Below are positions 1 through 5,699 of a stretch of 5,699 nucleotides of DNA, piece by piece. Position numbers and translations under genes: made by a program. The notes below the pieces were generated by a model that was not told the DNA's origin, did no database searches, and saw only the letters and a program-made list of their open reading frames with translations. Position 1 is the first letter of the stretch. Every line of letters starts with the position of its first letter. The stretch lies in NCBI GenBank assembly GCA_012735285.1, contig JAAYHT010000215.1:1-5699 (forward strand). Reading direction: 5' to 3'. The stretch is from Clostridiales bacterium (lineage in GTDB: Bacteria > Bacillota > Clostridia > Peptostreptococcales > Anaerovoracaceae).

Positions 1-1
1 C

Positions 2-43
2 CTAACATTTATCTTTAGCAGCTTCAGCGGACTTGCTTACGGC
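2..43 (+). other. C-terminal part of a signal peptide
   Basis: The first codons read LTFIFSSFSGLAYG and then TDYTEPDT. A hydrophobic run ending in small residues, followed by an acidic Thr-rich stretch, is what the h- and c-regions of a Sec signal peptide look like. A plausible signal peptidase I cut is after AYG (A at -3, G at -1), between 43 and 44. This shows that the surface protein starts left of the window and that the TTG at 68 is not its start. Confidence 0.6.
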
Positions 44-784
44 ACAGACTACACAGAGCCAGACACATTGACTTACCCGGAGACCACCTCATCAAGCGCC
101 ATTGAAACTTTACCAGAGGGTGATACCATTGAAGAAGAAACAGAAATAACAAGCTCTCCAGCCATATCTGAAAATGATCCATCTCTTGAAACACCTGAAA
201 ATCCCAATCTAATTGATCCAGATAATACCGATCCTGATATAATAAATGAATCCGAGGCTCCAAATGAAACAACCGAAGGAGCAATTACCACACCTGGGAT
301 TATAACAATTGAAGAAATATATGAGACAACAGACACGGAAATAATTACATTTTCTGAAATACCAACTACAGATAACATGACTTTCTACACAGACACAGAA
401 ATATTTGAGCTGAATTTAAAATCCAATAATGATATTACTTTGGTAGAATACGCATGGTATTACCAAGATGAATTATACATGGCAATGGTTGAGTCTAATC
501 ATAAAAATCATGTAATAACTAAAATAGAAATAGATAATCAAGAATTTTTTGATGAAAATGTGAGAATAAAGACAGCAAAGAACAAATCTACGCAATTAGA
601 AATAATAAATCCGGATGGTAATAAAGAATCATTTGAAAATAGTTGTAAAGATGATGAAACTAGATGGGTAGTATTTAATCTATCTAACTTGGTCCTTAAT
701 GGGACCCATAATCTCACAGTCAAAGTAGTAAGAGGTGAAGGATATAATGTTTCAGGTGAATTTGCCATAAAAGTACAAAGTACT

Positions 785-2760
785 TTGAAATATGATGGTA
801 ATGGGGCAACGTCTGGCACTATGGATTCTAGGGTTGAGTTTATTGGTAAAAAATTTACCCTAGATCGAAATGAATTTGAGAAAACTGGTTATTGATTTAT
901 AGTATGGAATACAGAAAGAGATGGTACAGGAAAGGCTTATGAAGATGAATCATCATTCAAAATGCCCAGTCATGATATTACTTTATACGCCCAGTGGGAA
1001 AAGGTTTCTTGTAAAAATTACAAGGTAACATTTGTAGCAGGTAAATATGGTAGTTTAGAGGGTGAAACTGAGTTTAGTAATATACAGCATGGAACAAAAT
1101 GGAGTGATGCGGTAGAAGTACCGGTTGCAATACCAAATCATGGCTACAAGTTTGTCGGATGGAAGCCCGAATTGCCTTCTGAAGACGTAGAAATAACCGA
1201 AGATGCTATCTATACAGCTATTTTTGAAAAGGTGAGCAAAGGGCATACAGTAATATTCAAAGCAGACAAAAATGGATGGCTAGAAGGTAAAACTGAATTT
1301 AAAAATATTCAACATGGAACTTCATGGGATGAGGCAGTAGATGTACCGAAACCCAAAGCTAAGAAGGGCTACATGTTTGATTACTGGAAGCCGAGTTTTC
1401 CTGATAAAGTTAAAAAGGATGGAATATATACAGCCATCTTCGTTAAATGCCATACCATTAAATTTGAAGCGGGGAAAAATGGATGGTTAGAAGGAGAAAC
1501 TGTATTTAGAAACATCCGACATGAAACACCCTGGAGTGATGCGGTGAAAGTTCCAAAGCCTAAAGCAAATAAAGGCTACGTGTTCGTAGGTTGGAGCCCA
1601 GTATTACCTTCAGAAAATGATAAGGTAATAAAGGATGCTACCTATAAATAAAAGAAAGATATACAATAGAATTCGAAGCAGGGGAGAATGGTAGTCTTAA
1701 AGGAAAAACGAAATTCGCAGATATAAAGTATGGGACAAAATGGCATGATGTAATAAAGGAATTACCGATACCGAAACCAGATCCAGGTTATAAATTTGCC
1801 GGTTGGGAGCCAGGATTGCCTTCAAAATATTCTAAAATAACAGAAAGCGTAACCTATACAGCAAAGTTTGTAAAAGACAAAAAGATGTGGTGTAAAGTAA
1901 CCTTTAAGGCAGGAGACCATGGTAGACTAATAGGTGAGACAGAGATCGAAGTTTTAAAAGGTACTTCTTGGCATAAGATAGATGTACCTGATGTAAAGGC
2001 AGACAAGGGCTATAAATTCTATAACTGGACACCAAAATTTCCAAAAGAAGTTACTAGAAATGCCACCTATACAGCAAACTTTGTAAAAGACAAAAAGAAG
2101 TGGTGCACTGTAACCTTTAAAGCAGGAGATAATGGCATACTAATAGGCGAGACCGAGGTCGAAGTTTTGAAAGGTACTTTCTGGCATGAAATAGAAGTAC
2201 CTAAGGATAAGGCAAATAAAGGCTATAAGTTTGCGGGCTGGGAGCCAAGATTGCCTACAAAATATTCTAAAATAACTGAAAGTGTAACCTATACAGCAAA
2301 GTTCGTAAAAGATGAAAAGAAATGGTGTACAATAAACTTCGTATCAGGAGAGAATGGTAGCCTAATTGGCGAGACAGAGATAGAAGTTTTAAAAGGTACT
2401 TCTTGGCATTCGATAGCAGAACCTGAAATAGAGGCAGATTGAGGGTATAGGTTCGTAAGCTGGACGCCATATTTTCCTAAAATAGTTTTTAAAGATTACA
2501 CATTTACCGCAAACTTTGAAAAAGATGAAAGCATGTGGCATACGATAACTTTTGTGTCAGGAGATAATGGAAGTCTGGAAGGGAAAACAGTATTTACAGA
2601 CATTCTAGATGGAACCCCATGGAAAGAAGCTGTAACAGTACCTGCTATAAAAGCTAAGAGTGGCTATAAATTCAGTAAATGGGATCCATTACTTCCTGAT
2701 GATGATAAAACTATAACTTCAAGTGCAACCTATACAGCTATATTTACAAAGGTTAAAAGA
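785..2760 (+). repeat. Nine InlB B-repeat/Flg_new-like modules in tandem
   Basis: Approximate modules: 785-1003, 1019-1243, 1244-1450, 1451-1659, 1660-1890, 1891-2103, 2104-2325, 2326-2538 and 2539-2760, each 207-231 bp (69-77 codons). The first is a classic Flg_new type (YDGNGAT ... GY-FIVWNT ... DITLYAQW). The other eight share a different consensus: TxxFxAGxNGxLxGET near the start, a GTxW in the middle, KGYKFxxWxPxLP, and TYTAxFxK at the end. Modules 5 to 8 alternate between two subtypes, with a period of 435 bp. The repeats are protein-coding and diverged at DNA level. They are neither CRISPR nor a mobile repeat. Confidence 0.85.
1640..1662 (+). other. Frameshift scar at the junction of repeats 4 and 5
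   Basis: Repeat 4 reads KDATYK and stops at TAA 1649-1651 in frame 2. Repeat 5 resumes as ERYTIEFEAGENG in frame 1. Between the conserved TAT (Tyr) codon and the next repeat's Y/H-T-I there are 14 nt here but 21 nt at the junction of repeats 3 and 4 (1430-1451). The simplest reading is a 7-nt deletion removing most of the TAIF codons. Confidence 0.75.
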
Positions 2761-2796
2761 TCTAGCAGTAGTCGTTCTAGCGAGCTAAGTGTGATG

Positions 2797-3260
2797 TTAA
2801 ATAAAGAGGATCACTTTGCATATATAGTAGGATATCCAGATGGAACTGTTAGACCTGAAAGTTATACCACAAGAGAAGAAGTAGCAGCAGTATTCTATAG
2901 GCTTTTAACTGATTCATATAGAAATAGTTATAAAACAACATCTAATGACTTCTTAGATGTAGAATCAACTAGATGGTCAGCTAAACATATAGGTACTTTA
3001 GCAGCTTGTAAGATTATATGTGGTTATGCTGACGGGACCTTTAGACCTAAAGATTTCGTCACTCGGGCTGAACTGGCAACTATCGCATCAAAATTTGATG
3101 ATTTAGAGCCATTTGCTGCAGATAATTTCAGTGATATTAAGGGACATTGGGCAAACCAATATATTAACTCTGCTTGTGAAAAAGGTTGAGTCAATGGTTA
3201 TCCAGACGGTACTTTTAGGCCTGATAGACCGATCACTAGAGTTGAGTTTATGATACTTGT
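2797..3260 (+). other. Three SLH (S-layer homology) domains
   Basis: Three copies of the SLH signature can be read: GYPDGTVRPESYTTREEVA (about 2830-2886), GYADGTFRPKDFVTRAELA (about 3022-3078) and GYPDGTFRPDRPITRVEF (about 3199-3252). Each sits after a region with the FxDVxxxxW or FSDIxGHWA pattern. SLH triplets bind secondary, usually pyruvylated, cell-wall polymers and anchor the protein non-covalently. In the third domain the TGA at 3187-3189 falls where SLH domains normally have Trp (KG-W-VNGYPDG). The remaining tail (MQFKDL...WYYEIVQEA...) resembles the end of other Tissierellia surface proteins. Confidence 0.85.
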
Positions 3261-3462
3261 AAATAATGTTCTAAATAGAAAAGTATCTAAAGAAAATATC
3301 TTGGAAGGGTGTATGCAGTTTAAGGATCTTTCAGAAGATGCATGGTATTATGAAATAGTTCAAGAAGCTGTCAACTGTCATTCTTATACTAAAGATGAAT
3401 CTGGTGGCGAAATATGGACTGAAATTTTCCATCCCGAATTAGATATGTAAAATAAAAGAATT

Positions 3463-3499
3463 AAGTGCCCCATTGAGTGAATAATGGGGTACTTTTTTT
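3463..3499 (+). terminator. Rho-independent terminator after the surface protein gene
   Basis: A 12-bp stem pairs AAGTGCCCCATT (3463-3474) with AATGGGGTACTT (3483-3494), with one G-U pair and an 8-nt loop. The U tract 3493-3499 follows directly. It lies 12 bp after the TAA of the surface protein gene, so it ends that transcript. Confidence 0.9.
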
Positions 3500-3542
3500 A
3501 TATGCAAGTTATCTTTAACTTAGTCAAAGCATAATAATTAAA

Positions 3543-3552
3543 AAGGAAAGGG
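3543..3552 (+). promoter_or_regulatory. Ribosome binding site of the holin-like gene
   Basis: AGGAAAGGGG lies 8 nt before ATG 3561. It decides that translation of the holin-like gene begins in the 3561 frame. The second ORF, whose first ATG is at 3665, has only a distant GGAG (3646-3649) and is better seen as the shifted continuation. Confidence 0.65.
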
Positions 3553-3560
3553 GTATTAAA

Positions 3561-3853
3561 ATGGATAATATATTATCATTTATTAGACCTGAATTATTTA
3601 TTTTAGTAATTTTCCTATATTGTTTAGGCCTATTTCTGAAGCTTTGGAGCGGATTTAGAAAAGAATGGAAGTTCCATACATATTACTTGCTGTAAGCTTT
3701 ATTATGACTTTATTTTATGTCGCTATATTCCTAGGTGAAGGCTTTAACGGTCCAGTTATTATTGCATCGATTATAGAATCCGTTTTAATTGCATCTGTAG
3801 CGGTATTTGGGAACGAACTAATAAAACAGTTTACAGTGAAGAGATTAGAGTAG
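3561..3853 (+). pseudogene. Holin-like small membrane protein split by a -1 frameshift
   Basis: An ATG at 3561 with a good ribosome binding site (AGGAAAGGGG, 3543-3552) opens MDNILSFIRPELFILVIFLY..., which stops at TAA 3693-3695. The second half, VPYILLAVSFIMTLFYVAIF..., continues in the -1 frame to TAG 3851-3853. Joined near 3669 (KEWK then VPYILL), the product is about 97 residues with three hydrophobic segments: about residues 11-29, about 39-60 and one near 67-85 (VIIASIIESVLIASVAVFG). It has a charged tail, KQFTVKRLE. The FIRPEL start, length and ending NELIKQ resemble phage holins of the Phage_holin_5_2 type (holin superfamily V), from memory. Holins form pores in the membrane for lysin release. 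No lysin or other phage gene is in the window. The frames overlap only at 3659-3695. A 1-nt deletion is the simplest cause. Programmed frameshifting at A_AAA_G (3659-3663) or two separate proteins are possible but less likely. Confidence 0.6.
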
Positions 3854-3939
3854 ATAAGCACTTCCTTTTACAATAAAATATAAATGACTAAAAAGGGATT
3901 GTTTGATGATATAATAATAGTTATACTAAAAATGATGAC

Positions 3940-3964
3940 AAAAACCCCTAGATCTGGTGTTTTT
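3940..3964. terminator. Terminator-like hairpin, possibly bidirectional
   Basis: AAAAACCCC (3940-3948) pairs with GGTGTTTTT (3956-3964) across a 7-nt loop, with one C-T mismatch. The A run on one side and U run on the other would suit termination in either direction. It lies 86 bp after the holin-like gene and would end its transcript. Confidence 0.6.
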
Positions 3965-4015
3965 ACTGTAAAATAGCGTATAATATAGGATATTTATATA
4001 ATTTTCTAAAAAATA

Positions 4016-4044
4016 TTAACAAATAATTATAAATGATGTATAAT
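4016..4044 (+). promoter_or_regulatory. Sigma-A-type promoter of the radical SAM gene
   Basis: The -35 box TTAACA (4016-4021, 5 of 6 consensus bases) and the -10 box TATAAT (4039-4044, 6 of 6) are separated by exactly 17 bp. Transcription should start near 4051, giving a leader of about 70 nt before ATG 4124. Placed after a hairpin terminator, it indicates that the enzyme is transcribed alone. Confidence 0.8.
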
Positions 4045-4077
4045 CTATTATAGAATATAAATTAATTTAATAACATC

Positions 4078-4097
4078 CCATACATTGAAATATATGG
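4078..4097. promoter_or_regulatory. Weak 20-bp dyad in the leader of the radical SAM gene
   Basis: CCATACATT (4078-4086) and AATATATGG (4089-4097) are inverted copies with one mismatch, centred on GA. It lies 11 bp before the Shine-Dalgarno sequence. It could be an operator for a dimeric regulator or a weak RNA hairpin. AT-rich DNA yields such dyads by chance, so this is tentative. Confidence 0.25.
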
Positions 4098-4108
4098 TAT
4101 CGATGTTT

Positions 4109-4115
4109 AAGGAGG
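4109..4115 (+). promoter_or_regulatory. Ribosome binding site that fixes the radical SAM start
   Basis: AAGGAGG is a near-perfect Shine-Dalgarno sequence, 8 nt before ATG 4124. An in-frame TTG at 4085 would add 13 residues, but it lies before this site and has no Shine-Dalgarno of its own. ATG 4124 is therefore the start. Confidence 0.9.
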
Positions 4116-4123
4116 TTGGTGAC

Positions 4124-5503
4124 ATGAAAACAGTTAAGCAAATGGTAATGGCTAAAGGTCTAGATATGGCACTAAATTATTTAGATCAAGATATTGAAAA
4201 AAATATGCCCAAGCTAATCGACTGGGTGGAAAAGTTCGATATCAACAAGAGTATAAAGCCACAGCTAGATGCTGTAAAGCCAATAATACTCAACAAAGAT
4301 AGCGTTTGGCACAAATATATTTTAAAAATCTGGGATCAAGTCGATAGGGATGTTCTTAAAAAATTCTTCACTAATTTTATTATCTACAGTAACGTCGAAG
4401 GTAATCACAAACGTAAAGAAGCAATGGCAAAACATGATTGTAATATTCCTTGGGCCATTCTTTTCGACCCCACATCAGCATGTAATCTTAAATGTATAGG
4501 CTGCTGGGCATCAGAATACGGCAATAAGCTGAGAATGGATTATGAAACACTGACTGATATTGTCAAGCAGGGTAAAGAGCTTGGCACATACATGTATATT
4601 TTCTCAGGAGGAGAACCTCTTGTTGCTAAAGAAGATGTGATTAGACTTTGTGAAGAACACAACGAGTGTCAATTCCTTGCATTTACTAATGGTACACTAA
4701 TAGATGAAAAATTTGCTGATGAAATGTTAAGAGTAAAGAATTTCATCCCTGCAATTAGTATAGAAGGCTTTGAAGAAGCTACAGATAAGCGTAGAGGCGA
4801 AGGAACATTTAAAGCAGTAGTCCGAGCGATGGACATTTTAAGAGAAAGAAAATTACCGTTTGGTGCATCCGCTTGTTATACAAGTGAAAATGTCGATGTT
4901 ATCTCAAGCGAAGAATTCATAGATTTCTTAATTGAAAAAGGTGTTTTGTTCACATGGTTCTTTACATATATACCAGTGGGAACAGACGCAGTACCAGAAT
5001 TAATGGTTACCCCAGAACAAAGAGAAAAAATGTATCGTAAAATTAGAGAGTACCGTTCAACAAAACCTATGTTTACAATGGACTTCTGGAACGACGGAGA
5101 ATATGTAGACGGCTGTATTGCAGGCGGAAGAAGCTATATCCACATTAATGCTAATGGAGATATTGAACCTTGTGCATTTATACATTATGCTGATACTAAT
5201 ATTTATAAACATACATTATTAGACGCATATAAATCACCTCTATTCCAGGCTTATCGCAAGAATCAGCCATTTAACTGTAATCCGCTAAGACCTTGTCCAT
5301 TGCTTGACAATCCAGAAAAATTGAGAGAAATGGTATTAGAGACTGGAGCACAGTCAACTGATTTGAAGAGCCCTGAAGATGTTTGCGATTTAACTGATAA
5401 GTGTGTAGAAAGAGCAAAAGAATGGGCAGTTACTGCAGATAGAATTTGGAAAGAAGATATACTTCCTAGGAAATGTGAAGGCGCTCAATGTGGTGCGAAA
5501 TAA
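4124..5503 (+). CDS. Radical SAM protein with Cys-rich, SPASM-like C-terminal half; substrate unknown
   Basis: This intact 459-residue protein begins MKTVKQMVMAKGLD. Residues 1-115 look helical and Lys-rich. The radical SAM core follows with C120-NLK-C124-IG-C127, the CX3CX2C that binds the [4Fe-4S] cluster used to cleave S-adenosylmethionine, then GGEP at 162-165 (SAM binding) and FTNGTLID on a following strand. The C-terminal half has conserved-looking cysteines C331, C350, C385, C391, C421, C427, C451 and C456. Contexts such as NANGDIEPCAFIHYAD and RPCPLLDNP resemble SPASM-type domains carrying auxiliary iron-sulfur clusters. Proteins much like this are widespread in anaerobic Firmicutes and usually labelled only 'radical SAM protein'; no reaction is known to me. 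No small precursor peptide or partner enzyme lies next to it, so RiPP maturation is not supported. It has its own promoter and terminator and is probably monocistronic, cytoplasmic and oxygen-sensitive. The family call is secure; the function is open. Confidence 0.95.
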   Translation: MKTVKQMVMAKGLDMALNYLDQDIEKNMPKLIDWVEKFDINKSIKPQLDAVKPIILNKDSVWHKYILKIWDQVDRDVLKKFFTNFIIYSNVEGNHKRKEAMAKHDCNIPWAILFDPTSACNLKCIGCWASEYGNKLRMDYETLTDIVKQGKELGTYMYIFSGGEPLVAKEDVIRLCEEHNECQFLAFTNGTLIDEKFADEMLRVKNFIPAISIEGFEEATDKRRGEGTFKAVVRAMDILRERKLPFGASACYTSENVDVISSEEFIDFLIEKGVLFTWFFTYIPVGTDAVPELMVTPEQREKMYRKIREYRSTKPMFTMDFWNDGEYVDGCIAGGRSYIHINANGDIEPCAFIHYADTNIYKHTLLDAYKSPLFQAYRKNQPFNCNPLRPCPLLDNPEKLREMVLETGAQSTDLKSPEDVCDLTDKCVERAKEWAVTADRIWKEDILPRKCEGAQCGAK

Positions 5504-5514
5504 TGTTTTAAAAT

Positions 5515-5550
5515 AAAGGGGCAGGCATTAAATGTCTTGTCCCTTTTCTT
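5515..5550 (+). terminator. Terminator of the radical SAM gene
   Basis: AAAGGGGCAGGCATT (5515-5529) pairs imperfectly with AATGTCTTGTCCCTTT (5531-5546), using G-U pairs and a one-base bulge, and ends in TTTTCTTT. It begins 11 bp after the TAA stop. Confidence 0.8.
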
Positions 5551-5563
5551 TGGATCTATAATA

Positions 5564-5601
5564 AATGTTGGAGTAACCGAGTAATCGGAAGCTCCAACAT
5601 T
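5564..5601. repeat. Strong hairpin with a GTAA tetraloop, possible second terminator
   Basis: Arms AATGTTGGAG (5564-5573) and CTCCAACATT (5592-5601) are perfect 10-bp inverted copies. Inside them CCGA (5577-5580) and TCGG (5585-5588) form a second stem closed by GTAA, a GNRA-type tetraloop. A T-rich tail, TTTATTTTG, follows, so it may act as a terminator that shields the downstream gene. It could also belong to the end of a mobile element. Confidence 0.7.
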
Positions 5602-5622
5602 TTATTTTGTATAAAAAAAGTA

Positions 5623-5692
5623 GAGCATAGATAGAAAATCCTGTAAGATTAAGTTGCAACACAAAACCAAAAGGAGGTTTTCTACTATGCTC
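5623..5692 (+). promoter_or_regulatory. Leader inverted repeat covering the Shine-Dalgarno and ATG of the last gene
   Basis: GAGCATAG (5623-5630) is an exact inverted copy of CTATGCTC (5685-5692), and TAGAAAA (5632-5638) of TTTTCTA (5678-5684), with A5631 bulged. CCT (5640-5642) can extend pairing into the AGG at 5675-5677. In RNA the stem would enclose the ATG at 5687 and reach into the AGGAGG at 5672-5677. Only transcripts that start upstream of about 5623 carry both arms. This geometry is known in insertion sequences such as IS10 and IS50, where it stops translation from read-through RNA. The structure is seen; the role is inferred. Confidence 0.6.
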
Positions 5693-5699
5693 CAACAAG
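5687..5699 (+). CDS. Start of a gene running off the window, possibly a transposase
   Basis: AAGGAGG (5671-5677) stands 9 nt before ATG 5687, and the visible codons read MLQQ. Four codons cannot identify a protein. The idea of a transposase comes only from the leader structure that would block translation from outside transcripts and from the decayed genes nearby. No clear terminal inverted repeat or target-site duplication can be placed without the other end. Confidence 0.5.

Larger units (their letters stand above)
1..3450 (+). pseudogene. Broken SLH-domain surface protein with InlB-type B-repeats (5' end outside window)
   Basis: The reading frame is open from position 2 and begins inside a signal peptide, so the true start lies upstream. 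In order it encodes a signal peptide end, an acidic Thr/Glu/Pro/Asn-rich stretch (about 44-380), a unique domain of unknown function (about 380-784), nine B-repeat modules (785-2760), a Ser-rich linker and three SLH domains (about 2797-3260) with a C-terminal tail ending at TAA 3448-3450. About 1,150 codons are in the window. Such proteins are exported and held on the cell wall through SLH domains; the repeats usually form an extended stalk. The frame is interrupted by TGA at 893-895, 2440-2442 and 3187-3189 and shifts from frame 2 to frame 1 near 1649. Homology continues across each break, which marks one decayed gene rather than several short ones. Sequence or assembly error is possible for single lesions. 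UGA recoding is a less likely alternative. The inactive state is inferred, not shown. Confidence 0.85.
3854..4123. other. AT-rich intergenic region before the radical SAM gene
   Basis: These 270 bases hold no convincing gene. They contain a terminator-like hairpin (3940-3964), a promoter (4016-4044), a leader of roughly 70 nt with a weak dyad (4078-4097), and the Shine-Dalgarno sequence of the next gene. A 30-codon ORF at 3884-3976 has no ribosome binding site and overlaps the hairpin. Confidence 0.7.

Noticed and set aside
24..378. Reverse-strand ORFs opposite the start of the surface protein gene
   Set aside because: They lie wholly opposite the coding strand of the real gene and arise from the Thr/Glu-rich codon pattern. 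Their proteins look like nothing recognisable.
68..895. A separate gene starting at TTG 68
   Set aside because: The frame is open upstream to position 2 and encodes a signal peptide end, and no ribosome binding site precedes the TTG. It is part of the larger broken gene.
538..2470. Reverse-strand ORFs at 538-819, 1055-1246 and 2267-2470
   Set aside because: All mirror the repeat protein on the plus strand, have low-complexity Leu/Ser/Phe content, and match no domain I recognise.
1019..2760. CRISPR array or satellite DNA
   Set aside because: The repeats are over 200 bp, diverged in DNA, keep codon phase within each frame segment and encode a known type of protein module.
893..3189. Selenocysteine at the three TGA codons
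   Set aside because: None of the sites corresponds to a cysteine or redox position in the repeats or SLH domains, and no selenocysteine-type stem-loop is evident right after them.
3884..3976. A 30-codon ORF (MTKKGLFDD...)
   Set aside because: It has no ribosome binding site, and its last third is simply the translation of the terminator-like hairpin at 3940-3964.
3979..3984. A second TATAAT as a promoter -10 box
   Set aside because: There is no acceptable -35 sequence 16-18 bp upstream, where the bases belong to the hairpin. The promoter at 4016-4044 is far better.
4059..4068. Perfect 10-bp palindrome AAATTAATTT near the transcription start
   Set aside because: It is made only of A and T in a very AT-rich stretch, so chance is sufficient explanation.
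4085..4123. A TTG start at 4085 for the radical SAM protein
   Set aside because: It precedes the strong AAGGAGG at 4109, lacks its own ribosome binding site, and would translate through the Shine-Dalgarno sequence. ATG 4124 fits.

Overview
The window is AT-rich DNA from a low-GC Gram-positive anaerobe. The best guess is the Tissierellia/Clostridia group (Peptoniphilus- or Anaerococcus-like). This rests on the style of the S-layer-homology (SLH) surface protein, strong AGGAGG-type ribosome binding sites, a sigma-A-type promoter, and a radical SAM protein resembling ones widespread in anaerobic Firmicutes. All homology statements are from memory; no search was run.

Layout. Positions 1-3450 hold most of one large secreted surface protein gene whose start lies left of the window. 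It reads as the end of a signal peptide, an acidic Thr/Glu/Pro-rich stretch, a unique domain, nine InlB B-repeat/Flg_new-type modules and three C-terminal SLH domains that would attach it to the cell wall. The reading frame is broken by three in-frame TGA codons (893, 2440, 3187) and by a frameshift near 1649, where about 7 nt are missing relative to sister repeats. It is therefore called a pseudogene. A rho-independent terminator follows at 3463-3499.

Positions 3561-3853 encode a small three-helix membrane protein like a phage holin, split into two overlapping frames by a -1 shift. A terminator-like hairpin (3940-3964) and an AT-rich intergenic region follow. A near-consensus promoter (4016-4044) then drives a single intact gene, a 459-residue radical SAM protein (4124-5503) with a CX3CX2C cluster motif and a Cys-rich C-terminal half, closed by its own terminator (5515-5550).

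The right edge (5564-5699) contains a strong GTAA-loop hairpin and then a leader in which a long inverted repeat pairs with the Shine-Dalgarno and ATG of a gene that runs off the window. That arrangement recalls insertion sequences that block transposase translation from read-through transcripts, but only four codons are visible, so the identity is a guess.

The genes do not look like one pathway. There is a decayed surface protein, a decayed holin-like gene, one intact, separately transcribed enzyme, and possibly the edge of a mobile element. No CRISPR array, tRNA or rRNA was seen.
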